Shown here: positions 58,540 to 64,000 of the stretch, one piece after another | Position numbering within the stretch: position 1 is the first letter of the stretch | Layout of the letters: each line of letters opens with the position of its first letter | Assembly: GCF_049309525.1 (NCBI RefSeq) | Contig: NC_133366.1 | Location: forward strand, 13,309,779 to 13,373,778 | Direction of reading: 5' to 3' | From: Garra rufa | Taxonomy: Eukaryota; Chordata; Actinopteri; Cypriniformes; Cyprinidae | Length of the DNA: 64,000 bases | Program-made: the position numbers and the translations under genes | The notes under the pieces: model-generated | The model's input: only the letters and a program-made list of their open reading frames with translations | Told to the model about the DNA's origin: nothing | The model's database searches: none

Positions 58540-60003
58540 AATTACAAAGTTCCTGAGAATACATTAAACATGCAAAGTGAAACCCAAAAGGCTGAATAGA
58601 AATCTACAACTGCTAAAACATATATATTTTTCACTTTTACTGCAATTACCTTGTTCTTGGGAATACATAAAACAAGCTAAGTGAAAACCAAATTGCTGAG
58701 AATAAACTTATAACTGCAAAAAACATAAATTTAGTCACTTTTACTGCAATTAGCATGTTCCTGAGAATACATAAAACAAGCTACGTGAAACCCAAAACGC
58801 TGAGAAGAATCCTACAACTGCAAAAACATAAATTGTCACTTTCACTTTTTTTTTTGTGTGTTGAAAAAAAAAACAGCATATGCTGGTTAGGTATGTTTTG
58901 GTGCTGGGATGCTGGTTTATGCTGGTCCTTTGCTGGTTTATGCTGTTTATCCTTAGCTGGCCATGTTGCTGGTCAAGGACCAGCATAAACCAGCAAAGGA
59001 CCAGCATAAACCAGTTAAAACCAGCATCCCACCACCAAAACATACCTAAACAGCATATGCTGGTTTTTCAACAGGGCTGCAATTACCATGTTCCTGAGAA
59101 TACATGAAACAAGTAAAGTAAAACCCAAATTGCTGAGTGGAAACATACAACTACAAAAACATAAATTGTAACTTTTACTGCAATTACCATGTTCCTGAGA
59201 ACACATAAAACAAGCTAAGTGAAACCTAAAAAGCTGAGAAGAAACTTACAACTGCAAAAAAAAAAAAAACATACATTTTGTCACTTTTACTGCAATTACC
59301 AGGTTCCTAAAAATACATAAAACAAGCTAAGTGAAACCTAATATGCTGAGAAGAAACACACAAATGCAAAAACATTTTTTTTTTTACTTTTACTCCAATC
59401 ACGATGTTCCTGAGTACATAAAACAAGTTAAGTGAAACCCAAAAACCTTAGAAGGAACCTACAACTGATGAAACCTACCACTGCAAAAACATACATTTTG
59501 TCACTTTCACTGCAATTACTATGTTCCTACGAACACATAAAGCATGCAAAGTGAAACCTAAAATGCTGAGAAGAAACCTACAACAGCAAAAACAAAACAA
59601 AAAAAATCACTTTTACTGCAATTACCATGTTTTTGTGAATACATAAAACATGCAAAGTAAAACCCAAAATTCTGAGAGGAAACATACAACTGCAAAAACA
59701 TGTTTTTTTTTTGTTTGTTTTTTTTACTTTTACTACAATTACTATGTTGCTGAGAATATATAAAACAAGCTAAGTGAAACCTAAAAAGCTAAGAAGAAAC
59801 TGCAGAAAACACATTTGTCATTTTTATTGCAATATACAGGTTCTTAAGAATAAATAAATATCCTAAGTGAAAAACAGAAGAAGAAACCTAAAACTGCAAA
59901 AAAAAAAAAAAAAAAAACATACATTTTGTCAATTATACGGCAATTACCATGTTCCTGAGAATACATAAAACATGCTAAGTGAAACCCAAAATGCTGAGAA
60001 GAA
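58540..60003. repeat. Minisatellite of about 105-115-bp units
   Basis: About a dozen units share ATTACCATGTTCCTGAGAAT, ACATAAAACAAGCTAAGTGA, AACCCAAAATGCTGAGAAGA and CTACAACTGCAAAAAC. Unit starts are near 58540, 58640, 58748, 59083, 59185, 59297, 59400, 59518, 59623, 59737, 59825 and 59942. Units vary mainly in poly-A/poly-T length. A palindromic MITE interrupts the array at about 58855-59076, and a Tc1 fragment ends it. Confidence 0.92.
58855..59076. mobile_element. Palindromic MITE with ATGCTGGT repeats, second copy
   Basis: Same arms as 25799-26055 (AACAGCATATGCTGGTTAGG, GTTTTGGTGCTGGGATGCTG, then the mirror image). The left terminus is altered (TGTTGAAAAA in place of CCCTGCTGAAA). Inserted in one minisatellite unit. 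Confidence 0.87.
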
Positions 60004-61043
60004 ATGTTTAATGACGGCATCAGGGTGTCCAAGAAAGTCCAGCAAGCGCCAGGATCGTCTGCTAAAGAGGATTCAGCTGCGGGATCGGAGTGCCACCAGT
60101 GCAGAGCTTGCTCAGGAATGGCAGCAGGCAGGTGTGAGCGCATCTGAAAGCACAGTGAGGCCAAGACTTTTGGAAGATGGCCTGGTGTCAAGAAGGGCAG
60201 CAAAGAAGCCACTTCTCTCCAAAAAAACATCAGGGACATATTGATATTCTGCAAAAAGTATGGCGAATGGACTGCTGAGGACTGGGGCAAAGTCATATTC
60301 TCAGATGAAGCCTCTTTCCGATTGTTTGGGGCATCTGGAAAAAGGCTTGTCCGGAGAAGAAAAGGTGAGCGCTACCATCAGTCCTCTGTCATGCCAACAG
60401 TAAAGTATCCGGAGACCATTCATGTGTGGGGTTGCTTCTCATCCAAGGGAGTGGGCTCACTCACAATTTTCCCCAAAAACACAGCCATGAATAAAGAATG
60501 GTACCAAAACACCCTCCAACAGCAACTTCTTCCAACAATCCAACAACAGTTTGGTGAAGAACAATGCATTTTCCAGCACGATGGAGCACCGTGCCATAAG
60601 GCAAAAGTGATAACTAAGTGGCTCGGGGACCAAAACGTTGAAATTTTGGGTCCATGGCCTGGAAACTCCCCAGATCTTAATCCCATTGAGAACTTGTGGT
60701 CAATCCTCAAGAGGCGGGTGGACAAACAAAAACCCACTAATTCTGACAAACTCCAAGAAGTGATTATGAATGGATGGGTTAATATCAGTCAGGATTTGGC
60801 CCAGAAGTTGATTGAGAGCATGCCCAGTCGAATTGCAGAGGTCCTGAAAAAGAAGGGCAAATACTGACTCTTTGCATAAATATCATGTAATTGTCGATAA
60901 AAGCCTTTGAAACGAATGAAGTGCTTGTAATTATATTTCAGTCCATCACAGAAACAACTGAAACGAAGATCTAAAAGCAGTTTAGCAGCAAACTTTGTGA
61001 AAACTAATATTTGTGTCATTCTCAAAACTTTTGGCCATGACTG
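60004..61043 (+). mobile_element. 5'-truncated Tc1/mariner transposon
   Basis: The right end AAAACTTTTGGCCATGACTG is followed by TA (61044-61045), as in Tc1 elements. On the left the minisatellite passes directly into transposase sequence at about 60004, so the left inverted repeat, 5' region and first part of the transposase gene are missing. Confidence 0.9.
60012..60867 (+). pseudogene. Tc1-type DDE transposase, N-truncated, one frame break
   Basis: The first frame gives MTASGCPRKSSKRQDRLLKR and the second helix-turn-helix (SATSAELAQEWQQAGVSASESTVRPRLLEDGL). The frame shifts within a run of A at about 60221-60227 and continues with the catalytic domain: first Asp in VIFSDEASF, VWGCFSSKGVGSL, second Asp in FQHDGAPCH and the Glu in NSPDLNPIENLW, 34 residues after the second Asp as in DD34E Tc1 enzymes. 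It ends VLKKKGKY with a TGA. The first helix-turn-helix (about 35-50 residues) is absent, so it cannot be active. The DDE triad is intact, suggesting moderate age. Confidence 0.93.
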
Positions 61044-61045
61044 TA

Positions 61046-62424
61046 TTAGCCTTGAACATAATTTCTTATTTTTGAATGTAATGGGCTTTTAAGTCATGTG
61101 TTAAGAAAAACAATTAAAACATTTTTAATGACAAAAAAAATAATAATAATAATTATTATTATAGGTTGTTTGGGGCAAGTGTTTTGTATCTCCAGCAGCA
61201 TGTTTGTCCTGAAAAACTAGATTAAAATGTAGAACTTTTTCTAGGTTTTTCTATAACAGCAGGTTTTAAAATGATGTTTAATGCTAAAGATGAGTCAAAA
61301 CTAGATGCCCAAGGCTGTTGTATTCATATGATATCAATAGGTAAGTGTGTCCTGGAGCTTTGTTGAGTGACAGTATGACAGTATGTAGGTGTAGATCCTT
61401 ATTGCTGACGTGAGTAACAGTGACACAGCTGATACAGATCACTTTTCATTACAGAAAAGAACAAAAAGCATGAAAAGGTAAATGGAAAAGTGCAACCAAT
61501 ACATAACCAACTGCCATAGAAATCTGGATGACAACATCTTATATTAGACCCAAAGAGAACATTCAGTCTTTTAATTTAATAGGCCAAGATGAGCTTACAA
61601 AACATATTACACCATCAAAACCATGATCACCCAGAATATTAAAAGAGATGCATCCTGAACCTCTATTGAATATCACAAACTTCCCTGATGAAGCAATGTT
61701 GTCTTTTTTGACATTTTTGCTTAATTGTAAATCAGTGTGGATAAATGCCTATATGCTAATCAGCTATATGAAGAAAATGATATATTTAAGTTGGGCTAAA
61801 AATATGACAATACAATAGGCCAAGGATTCTCTTATTATACGGATTCTCCTATTTTGTCCCACACCACCTACGCCTTTGGCTTGTACAATAGGGATTGTAA
61901 GGCACCTTTCTTTGCAAAGCTGCTTTGGAGCTGTTTGTATTGTGGAAGCACCATACAAATACGTTTAAATTAAACTGAATTATTGATTCTTCCCATGACC
62001 TCTCATCCAGGGCAGACATTTCTGCACATAAAACTAGCAGCAGCTAATAAGTTGAAGTTAAAGGGCAAACTTCTAAACCATGAAATAACTTGACCAAACT
62101 CATTATTTTAAAGCCTGTTATGCTATGAAAAGACAAAAACAAAATCAACAAAGCCTTATCAAAATGTATAGTGCAGGTTTAGAAATCTTGGATTAGCTAC
62201 ATGTTAAATCGTATTGGTGTTTTCGAGAAAAGCAACTGTTTTTCTTCTCACCATCAAATGTCAAAAACCCTTAATAATAGAATGACCCAGATACAGAAGG
62301 TTTTTTAAGTTGATCTTGGTGTGGAGCCTTTGAAGTTGTCCTGTGGGAAGGGTTCACACAGATTGCAACTTACTTGATTTTTTAAGACACCGTTCGACTG
62401 AAGTAACCTTTATCTGTACTTCTT
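61046..62424. other. Intergenic, no gene seen
   Basis: AT-rich; a short AAT repeat with its inverted ATT tract at about 61137-61162. No element with two ends recognised. Confidence 0.5.
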
Positions 62425-62428
62425 TTAA

Positions 62429-62618
62429 AGGAGAAGTTCAATTACAGAATAAAAATTTCCTGATAATTTACACACCTCCATGTCATCTTTCTATCTTCAG
62501 TTGCAAAGAAATTAAGCTTTTTTGAGGAAAACATTCCAGGATTTTTCTCCATATAGTGCACTTCAATGGTGGCCAATGGTTTAAAGGTCCAAATTTCAAA
62601 ACAAAATTCAAATCCACA
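62429..62618. mobile_element. Left-half fragment of the TTAA MITE (AGGAGAA family)
   Basis: TTAA at 62425-62428, then AGGAGAAGTTCAATTACAGA and the body words of 31608-32464 (TTTTTTGAGGAAAACATTCC, GTGCACTTCAATGGTG). The rest is lost; it abuts the second Tc1 element. Confidence 0.75.
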
Positions 62619-63840
62619 TGGCCCTGTGTGAAAAAGTGTTTGCCCCTAAATTTAATAACTGGTTGGGCCACCCTTAGCAGCGTTTTGCGATAACTTATAA
62701 ATGAGTCTGTTACAGCGCTGTGCAGGAATTTTGGCAGAATGGTTGTAATTTAGCCACAATGGAGGGTTTTTGAGCATGAACCGCCTTTTTAAGGTCATGC
62801 CACAGCATCTAAATAGGATTCAGGTTCATTTTGACTAGGCCACTCCAAATTCTTCATTTTGTTTTTCTTCAGCAATTCAGAGGTGGATTTGCTGGTGTGT
62901 TTTGGGTCATTGTCCTGCTGCGTAAACCCAAGTTCGCTTCAGCTTGAGGTCATGAACAGATGGCCGGACATTGTCCTTCAAGATTTTTTGGTAGACAGCA
63001 GAATTCATGGTTCCATTTATCACAGCAAGTCTTCCAGGTCCAGAAGCAGCAAAACAGCCCCAGACCATCACACTACCACCTCCATATTTTACTGTTGGTA
63101 TGATGTTCTTTTTCTGAAATGCTGTGTTACTTTACATCAGATGTAATGGGACACACACCTTCCAAAAAGTTCAACTTTTGTCTTGTCAGTCCACAGAGTA
63201 TTTTCCCAAAAGTCTTGGGGATCGTCAAGATGTTTACTGGCAAAACTGAGACAAGCCTTTATGTTCTTTTTGCTCACCAGCGGTTTTCGCCTTGGAACTC
63301 TGCCATGCAGGCCATTTTTGCCCAGTCTCTTTCTTATGGTGGAGTCATGAACACTGACCTTAACTGAGGCAAGAGAGGCCTGCAGTTCTTTAGATGTTGT
63401 TGTGGGGTCTTTTGTGACCTCTTGGATGAGTCGTCACTGCGCTCTTGGGGTAATTTTGATGGCCGGCCACTCCTGGGAAGGTTCACCACTGTTCCATGTT
63501 TTCGCCATTTGTGGATAATGGCTCTCACTGTGTTTCGCTGGAGTCCCAAAGCTTTAGAAATGGCTTTATAACCTTTTCCAGACTGATAGATCTCAGTTAC
63601 TTTCTTTCTCATTTGTTGCTGAATTTCTTTGGACCTCAACATGAATGTGTAGTTTTTAAGGATGTTTTGGTCTACTTCACTTTGTCAGGCAGGTCCTATT
63701 TAAGTGATTTCTTGATTGTGAACAGGTGTGGCAGTAATCAGGCCTGGGTGTGGCTAGAGAAACTGAACTCAGGTGTGATAAACCACAGTTATGTTTTATT
63801 TTAACAGGGGTGGGCGCAAACCCTTTTTCACATAGGGCCA
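62619..63840 (-). mobile_element. Tc1/mariner transposon, decayed, both ends present
   Basis: The left end TGGCCCTGTGTGAAAAAGTG and right end CCCTTTTTCACATAGGGCCA are inverted. TA follows the right end (63841-63842); the left flank has CA, probably a mutated TA. At 1.2 kb it has the size of a complete Tc1 element, coding on the minus strand. Confidence 0.9.
62660..63642 (-). pseudogene. Tc1 transposase remnant
   Basis: The start MLRSKEIQQQMRKKVTEIYQ with the first helix-turn-helix (GYKAISKALGLQRNTVRAII) and the GRPSKLP linker is well kept (63642 back to about 63460). It then changes frame; later pieces are recognisable on the minus strand: KKNIKACLSFASKHLDD, a TLWTDKTKVELFG region with the first Asp, a TVKYGGGSVMVWGCFAASG-like stretch, and a degraded remnant around the second Asp and the Glu. 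Multiple frame breaks and stops, so an old dead copy. It is from another Tc1 lineage than the one at 60004, as the termini differ. Confidence 0.87.
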
Positions 63841-64000
63841 TATTGGGTTTGGATTTTTTTTCCCTTCATAAAAACTAATGTTGTGTTTACTTGTGTTATC
63901 TTTGCTTAATATTTTTTTTATAATTTGTTTGATGATCTGAAACATTAAAGTGTGACAAACATGCAAAAAAAAAAAAAAAAAAAAAATCAGGAAAGTAAAA
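63841..64000. other. Intergenic end of window with poly-A tract
   Basis: AT-rich, with about 22 consecutive A at 63966-63987. The tract might be a retroposon tail entering from the left, but no body was recognised. Confidence 0.4.

Overview
The window is vertebrate nuclear DNA from a teleost, most likely a cyprinid (carp, goldfish or zebrafish relatives). It has long AT-rich introns with canonical GT-AG junctions, two conserved vertebrate genes split into exons, and very dense DNA-transposon debris of the kind typical of cyprinid genomes. There are no bacterial operons, rRNA genes or CRISPR arrays. The species cannot be named from the sequence alone.

Gene 1 (+ strand, about 8-33163, probable 3' UTR beyond) is a neuralized E3 ubiquitin ligase of the NEURL1 type. 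Five coding exons are visible: 8-240, 2082-2403, 23449-24144, 31211-31360 and 32922-33163. They join in phase and encode about 546 residues: two NHR domains and a C-terminal RING finger. Only the short first coding exon lies off the left edge. The 21-kb third visible intron is packed with hAT, Tc1-like, TTAA-flanked and SINE insertions, nested and duplicated.

Gene 2 (+ strand, coding 48551-55010, three exons) is a gonadotropin-releasing hormone receptor. It is a complete 406-residue class A GPCR with the cytoplasmic tail found in non-mammalian receptors. A likely non-coding leader exon ends near 47595, and upstream ATGs lie just before the start codon.

Between the two genes (40190-46712) sits a full-length DIRS-type tyrosine-recombinase retrotransposon. 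It has inverted terminal repeats, an internal complementary region that reproduces the joined element ends, GTT at both borders, and a pol region (reverse transcriptase, RNase H, methyltransferase-like part) plus recombinase. Only a few breaks interrupt the pol and recombinase frames. Its gag-side region holds a 109-bp tandem array.

Downstream of the receptor (55011-64000) no host gene is visible. The region contains a hAT MITE with a perfect 8-bp target duplication, a roughly 105-115-bp minisatellite interrupted by a palindromic MITE, a 5'-truncated Tc1 transposon with one frame break, and a second, more decayed Tc1 on the minus strand.

I found no convincing new biological system. The items most worth a second look are the DIRS element with its tandem array, an overlapping upstream ORF at the receptor start codon, a CRE-plus-TATA cluster inside a neurl1 intron, and several nested insertions whose target duplications date one event against another.
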